64,000 bases of DNA, taken from assembly GCA_025403435.1 (NCBI GenBank), contig CM046327.1:16174218-16238217 (forward strand), given 5' to 3'. The notes beneath the pieces are model-generated. The model saw only the letters and a program-made list of their open reading frames with translations, ran no database searches and was not told the DNA's origin. Shown piece by piece: positions 48,778 to 58,918 of the stretch (within the stretch, counting starts at the first letter, position 1; each line of letters opens with the position of its first letter). The position numbers were made by a program, and so were the translations under genes. The stretch comes from Artocarpus heterophyllus. Lineage: Eukaryota; Streptophyta; Magnoliopsida; Rosales; Moraceae.

Positions 48778-48970
48778 AGAACTTCTCAAGCAATTGACCT
48801 TTTTAGCTTTTGATTTTGTTGCATGAAATATAATTCAACTACAATATAATTAGTTGGGATTTGGGATCTACAAAAGTTTCAATGAAATATCCAGTTTATC
48901 ATCTTCTTGTCCTGAAATATTACTACAATCACTGTTAAACTGTTTGAAAATCTCCAACTAATTGACCTAA
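48778..48970 (+). repeat. Direct repeat S, copy 1
   Basis: About 190 bp starting GAACTTCTCAAGCAATTGAC. A homologous copy lies at 54851-55040. The copia element inserted at its right-hand end. Confidence 0.75.
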
Positions 48971-48974
48971 AATC

Positions 48975-49619
48975 TGTTGCAATATGGAGCCAAATCAACC
49001 TAGTAAAGGAGAAAGAAAAAAAAAAAATGCGCTGCATTGGGGAGGGCAGAGACACAGCGCCGCGGCGCCCGAACCAGTGCCGCGGCGCCCGTCTGAGAAC
49101 AAACTAGCGCCGCGGCGCCCAAAACGAGGGCCGCGGCCCCCGGAGTCTGGTTTGTTGTGAAATTTTGAGTTAGAGTCAGACTTAAAGGCCCCAAAAAGGG
49201 GAAACTACTAGGGTTTCCTATTAGTTGCTATTTTTCTCCTCCTTTGGTTATAAATAGACACAAGGTGGCTAGGGTTGGGTGTGTGAAAACTGTGTGTGAA
49301 AATTGTGAGTGGCATAATTTTGTGAGAGACAAAAGTTCTTGAGAGCTCCATCCTTGAGAGAAGAAAAATTCCCATTGGGTGTTAGATAGAAGAGAGTTTT
49401 GGTAAGCACAATTTGTGAGTGTGTGAGAAACTGCTCTTGTAATCTGTAATCTCCTTCATCATAGTGGAATCTGCAAGCGGCAGAAACAGGACGTAGTCTC
49501 AAATTTGGACGAACCTGTATAAAACTTTGGTGTCTCTTTTTCTTCTTTTCTCCTATTTATTTTCTGCAATTGTTCGTTCTTGCGATCCTTGGAATTAGGA
49601 GTCGCCTAATTCCCCAACA
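48975..49619 (+). repeat. 5' LTR of the copia element
   Basis: 645 bp. TATAAATA lies at 49249-49256. Upstream is a short array of CCGCGG-centred palindromes at 49062.5, 49082.5, 49112.5 and 49133.5 (steps 20, 30 and 21 bp). Confidence 0.95.
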
Positions 49620-49621
49620 AC

Positions 49622-49633
49622 TGGTATCAGAGC
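49622..49633 (+). other. Primer-binding site of the copia element
   Basis: TGGTATCAGAGC two bases after the 5' LTR, complementary to initiator methionine tRNA. Confidence 0.95.
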
Positions 49634-49653
49634 GGAGGTTTTGATCAAGAACG

Positions 49654-52287
49654 ATGACTGGAGAAGAAGGTATGGCAGCCGGCATCACCAAATTTGATGG
49701 TTCAGATTTTTCCTATTGGAGGATGCAAGTAGATGACTACCTATACAGCAGGAAACTGCACTTGCCCTTGGGTAATAAGCCCGAAGGCATGAAGGATGAG
49801 GAGTGGAGTCTCCTTGATAGACAGGTACTCGGTGTGATCCGTTTGACTTTGTCAAAGAACGTTGCCCACAACGTTGCGAAGGAGACCACTACAGCAGGGA
49901 TGATGAATGCTCTGTCAGAGATGTATGAGAAGCCCTCAGCCAATAACAAGGTACATCTCATGAAGAAGCTCTTTAATTTAAAGATGTCTGAAGGTGCCTC
50001 GGTGGTAGAGCACCTGAACAGTTTCAACACCGTCCTAAACCAATTGGTCTCGGTAGAGATTAAATTCGATGATGAGATCAATGCTCTAATCCTCTTGGCC
50101 TCGTTACCGAATAGCTGGGAACCCATGAGGGTGGCCATTACAAATTCACTTGGGAATGCCAAATTAAAGTTTGTTGATGTCAGAAATTCTATTATGGCGG
50201 AAGAAGTTCGCAGGAAGGACTCAGGAGAAGCCTCTTCGTCGAACTCGGCCCTTAATGTTGATAATAGGGGCAGGAAACCTGACAGGCAATCCAACAGGGA
50301 TAATGGCAGGAGAGGCAAGTCGAGGAATGGGAGAAGCAATTCAAGGAATGGAAGGACCATGGAGTGTTGGAACTGTGGGAAGACGGGCCACTTGAAAAAG
50401 AACTGCAGGGCTCCAAGGAAGAACGAAGACAAGACCAATGACGCAGCTAACGCCGCCACTGAAGAGCAACAGGATGCCTTAATCTTGTCTGTCGACAGTT
50501 CTTTTGATTCGTGGGTGATGGATTCAGGAGCATCATTCCACACCACAGCACACCGTCATGTCTTGGAGAACTACGTTGCTGGAAATCATGGTAAGGTTTA
50601 TCTCGCTGATGGAGAACCTTTGGATATAGTTGGCATTGGAGATGTCAGTTTAAAAATGCCTAATGGGTCGGTATGGAAGATTCATAAGGTGAGACATGTT
50701 CCTAAGTTAATGCGCAACTTGATTTCGGTGGGGCAACTAGATGATGATGGACATAAAGTAACCTTCAAATGTGGAGGTTGGAAAGTCACGAAAGGAGCGA
50801 TGGTTATTGCTCCGGGACGCAAGGCTGGAACTCTCTACATGAACTCTAGTTGCAGAGATACCATAGCAGTTGCTGATTCTGCTGCGAATACCGAGCTATG
50901 GCATTATAGGCTCGGTCACATGAGTGAGAAGGGTATGAAGGTGCTTCACTGCAAAGGAAAACTACCGGGTTTGAAAACTGTTGATCACAGTTTGTGTGAA
51001 GCCTGCATCTTTGGTAAACAGAAGAGAGTCAGTTTCTCAAAGATGGGTAGAGAGCCTAAGTCCAGGATATTGGAGCTTGTTCACACTGATGTGTGGGGGC
51101 CTGCGCCGGTGACTTCCCTTGGTGGCGCAAACTACTATGTGACGTTTATTGATGACTCAAGCAGGAAGGTATGGGTTTACTTTCTGAAAAACAAATCTGA
51201 TGTGTTCGATGCTTTCAAGAGATGGAAAGCCATGGTGGAGAACGAGACAGATTTGAAGGTGAAGTGCTTGCAGTCTGACAATGGGGGAGAGTACCTAGGT
51301 GAAGATTTCAGGCGGTACTATACTGAGAATGGGATAAAGATGAGGAAAACCATTCTAGGGAAACCACAACAGAATGGGGTAGCTGAGAGGATGAACAGGA
51401 CTTTAAACGAGCTTGCTAGGAGCATGAGGTTGCATGCAGGGCTGCCAAAGATGTTTTGGGCTGAGGCGATTAACACAGCCGCTCATCTGATCAACAGAAG
51501 TCCATCCACACCGCTGAAGTTCAAGCTACCGGAAGAAGTCTGGAGCCATAAACAGGTTGATCTCTCTTACTTGAGAGTGTTTGGTTGTGTTTCCTATGCA
51601 CACATTGATTCTGCTGCTAGAAGTAAACTGGATGCCAATTCAAAGAAGTGTTTTCTGGTTGGCTATGGCGGACTTGAGTTTGGTTATCGTCTCTGGGATG
51701 ACCAAAGCCGGAAGATTATCAGGAGCAAGGATGTGATCTTCAACGAAGGTGTTCTGTACAAGGACAGAGACAGCACGGACTCCAGGGGTTCAGGTTCTGA
51801 AGATAAGAAGCCTGAGGTGATTCCATTGAAGGATCTTCCTGAAGTTGAGGTGCAAAATCCAGAGGTTGAAGACCAGGAAAACATAGCTCCAGAAGGAAGC
51901 CAGAGGACTCCTGCCACACCAGTCAGGAGGTCTAGCAGGACAATCAGACTACCGCAGAGATACTCCCCTACTCTGCATTACATCTTGTTGACCGACAGAG
52001 GTGAGCCAGAGAGCTACGATGAAGCCATGGAGGCTGGAGATTCGGTCAAGTGGGAGTTAGCCATGAGGGACGAGTTGGATCGGACATGGCAACTGGCAAA
52101 GTTACCACAGGGTAAAAAGTCCTTGCACAACAAAAGGGTATACCAGGTAAACAATAAAAGTGCTGGCAGCAAACGGTATAAGGCAAGGTGGGTGGTAAAA
52201 GGATTCAGAGATATGCTCGCCAAGATGGATCTGATTGAGAAACTGAAGTTGTGCGCAACTTCAGTTGGACTTCTCCAAGAGGCGTGA
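49654..52287 (+). CDS. Copia Gag-protease-integrase polyprotein with in-frame loss of RT/RNase H
   Basis: An uninterrupted 877-residue frame from ATG at 49654. Gag covers about residues 1-230. A CCHC zinc knuckle (CWNCGKTGHLKKNC) is at about 238-251. The protease site DSGA is at about 290. The integrase has a histidine pair near 416-421 and C-x2-C near 448-451, then catalytic Asp (TDVWG, about 479), Asp (SDNGGEY, about 541) and Glu (NGVAERMNR, about 576). The reverse transcriptase begins near 790 and reaches KARWVVKGF at about 850, then jumps in frame to DMLAKMDLIEKLKLC, which resembles the extreme end of copia RNase H. Copia polyproteins are usually about 1300 residues, so some 400 are absent. 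The FxDD catalytic motif is missing. Confidence 0.9.
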   Translation: MTGEEGMAAGITKFDGSDFSYWRMQVDDYLYSRKLHLPLGNKPEGMKDEEWSLLDRQVLGVIRLTLSKNVAHNVAKETTTAGMMNALSEMYEKPSANNKVHLMKKLFNLKMSEGASVVEHLNSFNTVLNQLVSVEIKFDDEINALILLASLPNSWEPMRVAITNSLGNAKLKFVDVRNSIMAEEVRRKDSGEASSSNSALNVDNRGRKPDRQSNRDNGRRGKSRNGRSNSRNGRTMECWNCGKTGHLKKNCRAPRKNEDKTNDAANAATEEQQDALILSVDSSFDSWVMDSGASFHTTAHRHVLENYVAGNHGKVYLADGEPLDIVGIGDVSLKMPNGSVWKIHKVRHVPKLMRNLISVGQLDDDGHKVTFKCGGWKVTKGAMVIAPGRKAGTLYMNSSCRDTIAVADSAANTELWHYRLGHMSEKGMKVLHCKGKLPGLKTVDHSLCEACIFGKQKRVSFSKMGREPKSRILELVHTDVWGPAPVTSLGGANYYVTFIDDSSRKVWVYFLKNKSDVFDAFKRWKAMVENETDLKVKCLQSDNGGEYLGEDFRRYYTENGIKMRKTILGKPQQNGVAERMNRTLNELARSMRLHAGLPKMFWAEAINTAAHLINRSPSTPLKFKLPEEVWSHKQVDLSYLRVFGCVSYAHIDSAARSKLDANSKKCFLVGYGGLEFGYRLWDDQSRKIIRSKDVIFNEGVLYKDRDSTDSRGSGSEDKKPEVIPLKDLPEVEVQNPEVEDQENIAPEGSQRTPATPVRRSSRTIRLPQRYSPTLHYILLTDRGEPESYDEAMEAGDSVKWELAMRDELDRTWQLAKLPQGKKSLHNKRVYQVNNKSAGSKRYKARWVVKGFRDMLAKMDLIEKLKLCATSVGLLQEA

Positions 52288-52333
52288 GAAGTCGTTGCCG
52301 CTGCAGTGGGAGACATGGTGAATTGATTAGTCT

Positions 52334-52346
52334 CCAAGTGGGAGAT
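52334..52346 (+). other. Polypurine-rich tract of the copia element
   Basis: CCAAGTGGGAGAT immediately precedes the 3' LTR, in the place of the plus-strand primer. Confidence 0.7.
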
Positions 52347-52994
52347 TGTTGCAATATGGAGCCAAATCAACCTAGTAAAGGAGAAAGAAAGAAAAAAAAA
52401 AACGCGCTGCATTGGGGAGGGCAGAGACACAGCGCCGCGGCGCCCGAACCAGTGCCGCGGCGCCCGTCTGAGAACAAACCAGCGCCGCGGCGTCCAAAAC
52501 GAGGGCCGCGGCGCCCGGAGTCTGGTTTGTTGTGAAATTTTGAGTTAGAGTCAGACTTAAAGGCCCCAAAAAGGGGAAACTACTAGGGTTTCCTATTAGT
52601 TGCTATTTTTCTCCTCCTTTGGTTATAAATAGACACAAGGTGGCTAGGGTTGGGCGTGTGAAAACTGTGTGTGAAAATTGTGAGTGGCATAATTTTGTGA
52701 GAGACAAAAGTTCTTGAGAGCTCCATCCTTGAGAGAAGAAAAATTCCCATTGGGTGTTAGATAGAATAGAGTTTTGGTAAGCACAATTTGTGAGTGTGTG
52801 AGAAACTGCTCTTGTAATCTGTAATCTCCTTCATCATAGTGGAATCTGCAAGCGGCAGAAACAGGACGTAGTCTCAAATTTGGAAGAACCTGTATAAAAC
52901 TTTGGTGTCTCTTTTTCTTCTTTTCTCCTATTTATTTTCTGCAATTGTTCATTCTTGCGATCCTTGGAATTAGGAGTCGCCTAATTCCCCAACA
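52347..52994 (+). repeat. 3' LTR of the copia element
   Basis: 648 bp and nearly identical to the 5' LTR. CCGCGG palindrome centres at 52437.5, 52457.5, 52487.5 and 52508.5 keep the 20, 30, 21-bp spacing. Confidence 0.95.
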
Positions 52995-52999
52995 AAATC

Positions 53000-54849
53000 A
53001 ACATTTATTATATTCTTGCACTTGATTGTATTTTCTGCTACTAGACAATTTATCTGATTATGTGATATTAGCTCATATTATATGGGCATACTTATATTGC
53101 GTCTTAATAATAAATATTCCCTCTCTTACTAGTCCACCATATTGAATCTTTTTTTAATTTTCTCCTTTTATTTTCTTCTTTGATTTCTATTTTGGCATCA
53201 AAGCGATTTATACTCCAACGAGTTTTATTTTTTATAGTTGACGGCTATTTTGTCTCTCCAAATGCTCATGCGTCTTACGCCTCTTCTTCCTTTTATTTTC
53301 GTCACCTGGACCTTTTCTCCAATTTCGAGCAATGCCTTATACCAAAATAATAATGATAATAATAATAATAATAACCACCATTCTCTTATATCAAAAGTCC
53401 TCTTTATGGCTGAAATAAGCAACACTTAGGGGGTGTTTGGCAGTGGTAGGAACCACAATCTTAGTTATGAACAGTGTAAAGCTCTCACATGTTACAATAA
53501 CAATAAAAAAAATATGCTACAGTGTAAAACTCTCACATGCTACAGTAAAAGTGGTTCCCACCACTGGTTCCCACCACATTTCCAAACACCTTATTAATCT
53601 CTCAGCGCCCCACTGTCACTACTCCCTTACTTGGCAAATGTCATTTGTGCCCCTAACGGTTCCTATACATTCACCACTACGCCCTCTCTTGGCGATTGTT
53701 GTCCTTGCCCCCCGACGCTATCCCTATGCAACAGTCTCCCTCCATCTTTATTATTTTCTTGGAAAGCAAAATATAAAAAATAAAAATAAAAAAGAAAGAA
53801 AGGAAATTTTTTGTTTCAATATTGGAATCTCCTACCAGACCTCATCTTGGGGTACATATCAGGGAAAGTTAACATTCATTACATGGTTACCCTTTTCATT
53901 ATTTTTGACTTTATTTGTATTTATTACTAATAGATAATTTACCAGATTATGTGATTTTAACTTGTATTTATATAGACGCATTCGTAGCGCTACTTATTAG
54001 TTAATTCTTATTCTCTTACTTATCCGTTGATGTAGGCACATTATTGAATCATTTTAAATCTTTGTGTTAAAATTATTTCTTTCTTGAACTTTTATTTTGG
54101 TGTCAAAGTGACTCACGCTATAACAAGTCTATGATCTCTCATGGTTGACACCTATATTTTCTCTCCATGCGCTCCTCCACCCTATGCCTCTTCTTCCTTT
54201 AATTAGTCATCAAAGCCATTTGATCCAACAAGCAACACCCTAATGCTCCATACACACAAAAAATAAAATAAAATTCACCAACCACTCTTTCCTCTCCAAT
54301 GTCCTTCTCTTTAACACTTGAATGAGCAACACACTGATTTGACAACTATAGTCCTAGTGTCCTCGCTCCCTTCCTTGATGATTATCGTCAGTTCTCTTGA
54401 CGATAGCTGTCCATGCGCTATGATGCCTTCCCTTGACAATTGCTGCTCTTGTGCTCTTGCACCCTCCTTGATAATTGTCGTCGTTTTGCAACTTTCTCCC
54501 TCTGTCTTTATTTTCTTTGCAAAGAGAAAAAAATCAAAACAAAAAAAACAATCTAAGATTAGAATTTCGTAAGGACGTTAATTCGATCTTGTAAGAGCAT
54601 ATAGGGAAACTTAACATTTATTATATGGTTATTTTTATTGCAATTTTTGATTTTATTTCTTTTTATTAGAATTAAATAATGTACCCGATTATTTGATTGT
54701 AACTTGTATTTATATGTAGCATATTTATAGTGTTTGTTACTAGTGAATTTTCTTTCTATTACTTGTTTGTGGATGTACACGTTATCAAACCATGTCAAAT
54801 TTTTGTGTTATATATCTACTCTCTTTTATTTACTTTTTTAATTTCTATT
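53000..54849 (+). repeat. Degenerate tandem array R (two full units and one truncated)
   Basis: Units start with AACATTTATTA or a near variant at 53000, 53871 and 54613. Each continues with a phrase like GATTATGTGAT, then TTTCTATTTTGG, and units 1 and 2 share GTTGACGGC/GTTGACACC and a CTCTTCTTCCTTT stretch. After removing the MITE in unit 1 the periods are about 706 and 742 bp. Unit 3 stops at ATTTCTATT, where repeat S copy 2 begins. No protein similarity recognised. Confidence 0.6.
53429..53590 (+). mobile_element. Complete Tourist-like MITE with TTA target duplication
   Basis: 162 bp from GGGGGTGTTTGG to CCAAACACC, flanked by TTA at 53426-53428 and 53591-53593, as expected for the PIF/Harbinger group. 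Inside are two direct repeats, CAGTGTAAAGCTCTCACATG (about 53468) and CAGTGTAAAACTCTCACATG (about 53520), and an inner inverted GTGGTAGGAACCAC/GTGGTTCCCACCAC. This is the best-preserved copy and the reference for the family. Confidence 0.85.
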
Positions 54850-54850
54850 A

Positions 54851-55040
54851 GGAGCTTCTCAAGCAATTGACTTTTAATCTAATTTGATTTGTTGAATGAA
54901 ATATTATTTAATCACATTTAATTAATTGGATTTGTAATCTAAAGAAGTTTCAACGAAATATCCACATGATCATGCTTCTTGTCTTGAAGTATTACAACAA
55001 ACACTGTTATACCCTTTGAAAATTTTCGGTAATTGATTTC
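54851..55040 (+). repeat. Direct repeat S, copy 2
   Basis: Starts GGAGCTTCTCAAGCAATTGA and aligns with 48778-48970, sharing AGTTTCAACGAAATATCCA and CACTGTTA phrases, with many substitutions. Confidence 0.75.
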
Positions 55041-56236
55041 TTTTTGTCTTCCGGTTTAAGTCCAACAAAACATAGGGTCAAGTCTGTAGGCTGGAATAAC
55101 TGAGCTATGTTACGTAAATATGTTTTTCCTTTGAATATTCAACTAAATTGCTCAATGTCTCCTTAATATTTGTATATTTGAAGCTCGTAGATCGAATTTT
55201 CATCTGTAGAAGTCATTGCCTAATTCTTTTAACTCGAGATTTTGACCATTATATTTTAATCCTACAATTGTCCTTGTAAGCGTTCTCTTGAAGTTATGTC
55301 CATTGTTATTTTCTTTAGGTTTTTAGTTGGCATTCTGAAATCTTACCAAACTTTAATTTAAGCTCATCAACGCCTTTATATCTTGCTGGAAAACCAACGA
55401 ACATTATTAATCATGGAATTATTTGAAACCTGTAAGCAAGTAGAGATATATGCTTCATTAATATTTTTGGACTATGATTTTTATTTATTTCTTTTATGGA
55501 TGTCATGATAGAATTATGGTTTTTTAGATGAGTTTCTAAATTAATGTTTTGATCTTTGACATTTAGGTCTTCATTTTTAAAATTTATATAACAAGGTCCC
55601 CAGACTTTCATTTTGTTAATACTTAGGTCCTCATTTTGAAATTTTGGACAATTTATTTCTTGGATTCTTATTTTCTCGACACTTAGGTCACCATTTTAAA
55701 ATTATGGAGTAAAAAGATATTTAATTTTTTTTTATCAATTATAATCGGTTAATTCTATTATTAATTTCATCCCAAGAATTTATTAATTATTTCAATTTAT
55801 TAAATCAACAAACAAAAAAAATCAGGCGACTCATAAAATCTCATTATAAAAGTAAACACTACAATTACTAAGATTATTAGAACCAATATGGTTAGTGTCT
55901 TAAAGTTTCAAAAGCTTACTTGTTGTATATTTTTCTTTTTCTTTTTTTTCTTACTTGAGCCATTCTTTTTGTTTTTAGTGCATATTTGTTGTGAAGATTC
56001 AGTAAAAGTTAATGATAAAGTAAAAGTGAAGGTTTTAAGAGAGAAGTACGAAAAGATTAATGTGAGATGTTTTAGATCTATAGTATTTGATAGATGGATT
56101 AATAAAAAAATCTGAATCGTTGAGAGAATAAATATCCTTTATATGTGTAAGATCCTAATTAACATAGTTTGATCCTTTTAAATTTACACAAATTAGAGGG
56201 ATGATTTTATTGTTTTGCTGACAATTCCATTAATTA

Positions 56237-56272
<36 letters not shown>

Positions 56273-58276
56273 TCCCTTTCCATTTTTTCTCTTCCTCATT
56301 ATTCTAATAGATGTTCATATACCCTTTTATAATTAAGCTACCATCATTATTTGCAATAAAAAAATACAACACACAAATTAAAATAAATGTGAAAGACAAA
56401 ATTTTGGGCACCTTTCCATAAAGTATTTAAGTTTTGGGAGACTTAAGAGCCACAAAAATGAGAGTTAGGATCAAGTCATCTAAAATTTTCAAAAAAAGGA
56501 TCCAAACATATATGTAAAAAATAAGAGTTTAGGGAACCAATTATCGAAATGTTTAAAAGAAGGACACAAATGCTAAATGCCATAAAGTTGAGCACTCCAA
56601 ATGCCCAAAAGAATTAAAAAAAAAAAAAAAACCTAAAATTAAGTAGTCCCCCTTTAGGACTCAATGTAATCATGTATCAAAGTAGAGAACCACCAATAAT
56701 GTAACTATTACATCGGAAAGGTTGTGAAAATTCCGTCCAACTCAATCTTAAACCAATTATACTCAACCTTTTGAACAAGCAAAAGCAAGAAATAATAATG
56801 TTATCTCTATAATTACTATACATTCACAGACAAGGATTCCTCCAAGCTACTATAGCTATTGCAATGAGAAAGAGATCTAAAGGATATAGTTTAGTACCAG
56901 TCAGTCAACATTTATGCATGGTCCCCTAGCTACTAGCTTTACCTACTAAGTCAGGCAGTGAAAGCAGCGCAGTCCCTTTGACGCTCTCAATGTTTAGCCT
57001 AAATTGTCCCTGTCCAGATCATAACAAGCTGGTGAAGGTAAAAACACTCAAGGTTGAAAAGTCAATATTGCAATTCAAAAAAAAAATAAAATCCAAATGA
57101 TGAAATGATCCCGTGATATATACATATACATACAAATATATATATATATATATAAATGGGTGGGGGGTATCCTTTCAGTCAGTTTACTTCATGGTTACAC
57201 ACGCGCACACACACACACACACACATATATGCTTTGATTAGCTCCTACCTTGTAGCCAGGCTAAATGAAAACGAAGAAAATGGGAAATGTGAGAAGTGTT
57301 TTTTCTTTTCCTTCCATTTGTTTGGGGTCTGTTAGGCCGGCCTAATTATTCTGATGCCCTTTAGGTCTGTTCATTGATCAATAGAGAGCGCAAAATATTT
57401 TTTTAGTCATTGATCAAATGTTGACAACAATACGTACGTCCCCAATAACATTGATTACCAGCATAAAATTAAGGTACACAACTATCTATAGTGGGACCAT
57501 GTTGAGATTTAAAGAAAACGGAACATTGGAATCTTGAAACTAGGTGCAACGACAGCATGTTTAAAAATATAGTTAGAACTTGAAGTTATAACTTAAACAT
57601 CATAAGATGTGAAAGCTTGACAATATGTAGCAGTTGCAACTAAAAAATTTAAATTTTATTGCCAAAATTAGAAGACATCATTCATATGTCTGTTTTTGCC
57701 CTTCTAGAGTTGTTTTTACTTTTCAGAATTTTTGTTGTGCCTTTTGTGCTTTTTTTCTTTTTTGTTATTTTTTTGAATAGGGGAATATATTCCTATTCAA
57801 GAAATACAAACACCAATGTTAACCTATATTATTTTAAACTACAGGAAAACTATGACTCCAATAAACAACCAGTTTTACTAGTAAACTCAAATAGAAAACT
57901 CAAGGGGAGTAGACGTGTACCAAGTTTCAAAAAAGAGAAGCTCAAATAGGTATACCAAATATCAAGCACACATATCGCTTTTTTAACAAACCTCTACAAT
58001 CAATGAAAATTTTCTGTCGACCGGAGTTTAGAGATCTATAGCACCAAGGCCACACATAACATTGCTAAGCAACAAATCTAATAGACTAGAAACACAACCT
58101 AACATTAAATAACCAAAAAAAAAAACACACTACTGAATTATGTTAAAAACTATAGTTATCACCAAAGACAGCAGTGGAAGCTTAGGGACCATAAAGTATG
58201 TGGAAGGTGAATTCTACAATTGGATTTGTTCAGAGGCTAATGACCAATCTTAGAAATCGATCAGGTGGAAATGAAC
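55041..58276. other. AT-rich intergenic DNA
   Basis: No gene supported. A (TA)n tract lies at about 56239-56270 and an (AC)n tract at about 57197-57226. Confidence 0.5.
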
Positions 58277-58918
58277 TGATTGATTAACGTCGAGTCGACC
58301 TATTAAGAGAACAAAGCATACAATGCAATAAAAATAAATAAACACATATATTTATAGTGAACCTTTGCCTCCGGAATAGAGCTATGTCTACTATACGTTC
58401 TCGAATTTCACAATGTAGAGAAATAGTACAATAATCAAGGTGATAGAGAATGGGAGAAAGAGAAGGAAATTTAGAGAAAGAAAGTAGAGAGAGTGTGTAA
58501 ATGTCCATATTACAATGATGTTTAATTCGTGGGATCAATCCCTTATTCATACGGGATGAATTATGCCTCTTAATTGTCTAATTCTGGAGCTGATTTTGAG
58601 TTGACTAGAAAAATGGTGATTTCCTTATTTGCTTCTAGTTGAATTTCCTATTTTTTGTTTCATTCTTTGTCTTAAGATTGCTTCTTCTCTAAAATTGACT
58701 TAATTCTTGCCTTTATTTGCTGAATTTGTTTGATTTCATCTTCATAGGATCTGAAGATAATTTTTTCATGATTTATTCCGACAGTATCCTACCGGTCTCC
58801 AGTCAATTATTAGCTTCAGTTGACTCGCCGTCTCAAGTCAATCTGGCCTACCAATTCTTTCAGGCGATTAGCTGACACGTGTACGATAGAGATCGTAATG
58901 CTATTTTTATCTCCAACA
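58277..58918 (-). mobile_element. LTR remnant, minus orientation
   Basis: On the minus strand it starts TGTTGGAGATAAAAATAG and ends near TTAATCAATCA, with the leader motif AGACATAGCTC (near 58390) and CACTATAAATATATGTG downstream, as in the solo LTR at 2582-3307. The flanks (TGAAC, GTATA) do not match, so boundaries are approximate. Confidence 0.45.

Larger units (their letters stand above)
48975..52994 (+). mobile_element. Young Ty1/copia element lacking reverse transcriptase core (4020 bp)
   Basis: LTRs at 48975-49619 and 52347-52994 (TGTTGCAATATGG..CCCCAACA) and a perfect target duplication AAATC at 48970-48974 and 52995-52999. The two LTRs differ by eye at eight bases plus a short A-run indel, about 1.2%, so insertion is recent. 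Domain order Gag, protease, integrase before the reverse transcriptase region identifies Ty1/copia. The element is over 1 kb shorter than usual because most of the reverse transcriptase and RNase H is missing. It could move only if another copy supplied that enzyme, or the deletion came after insertion. Confidence 0.95.

Noticed and set aside
49737..50546. Minus-strand open frame of 269 codons over copia gag
   Set aside because: Antisense shadow of the gag frame without any recognisable domain.
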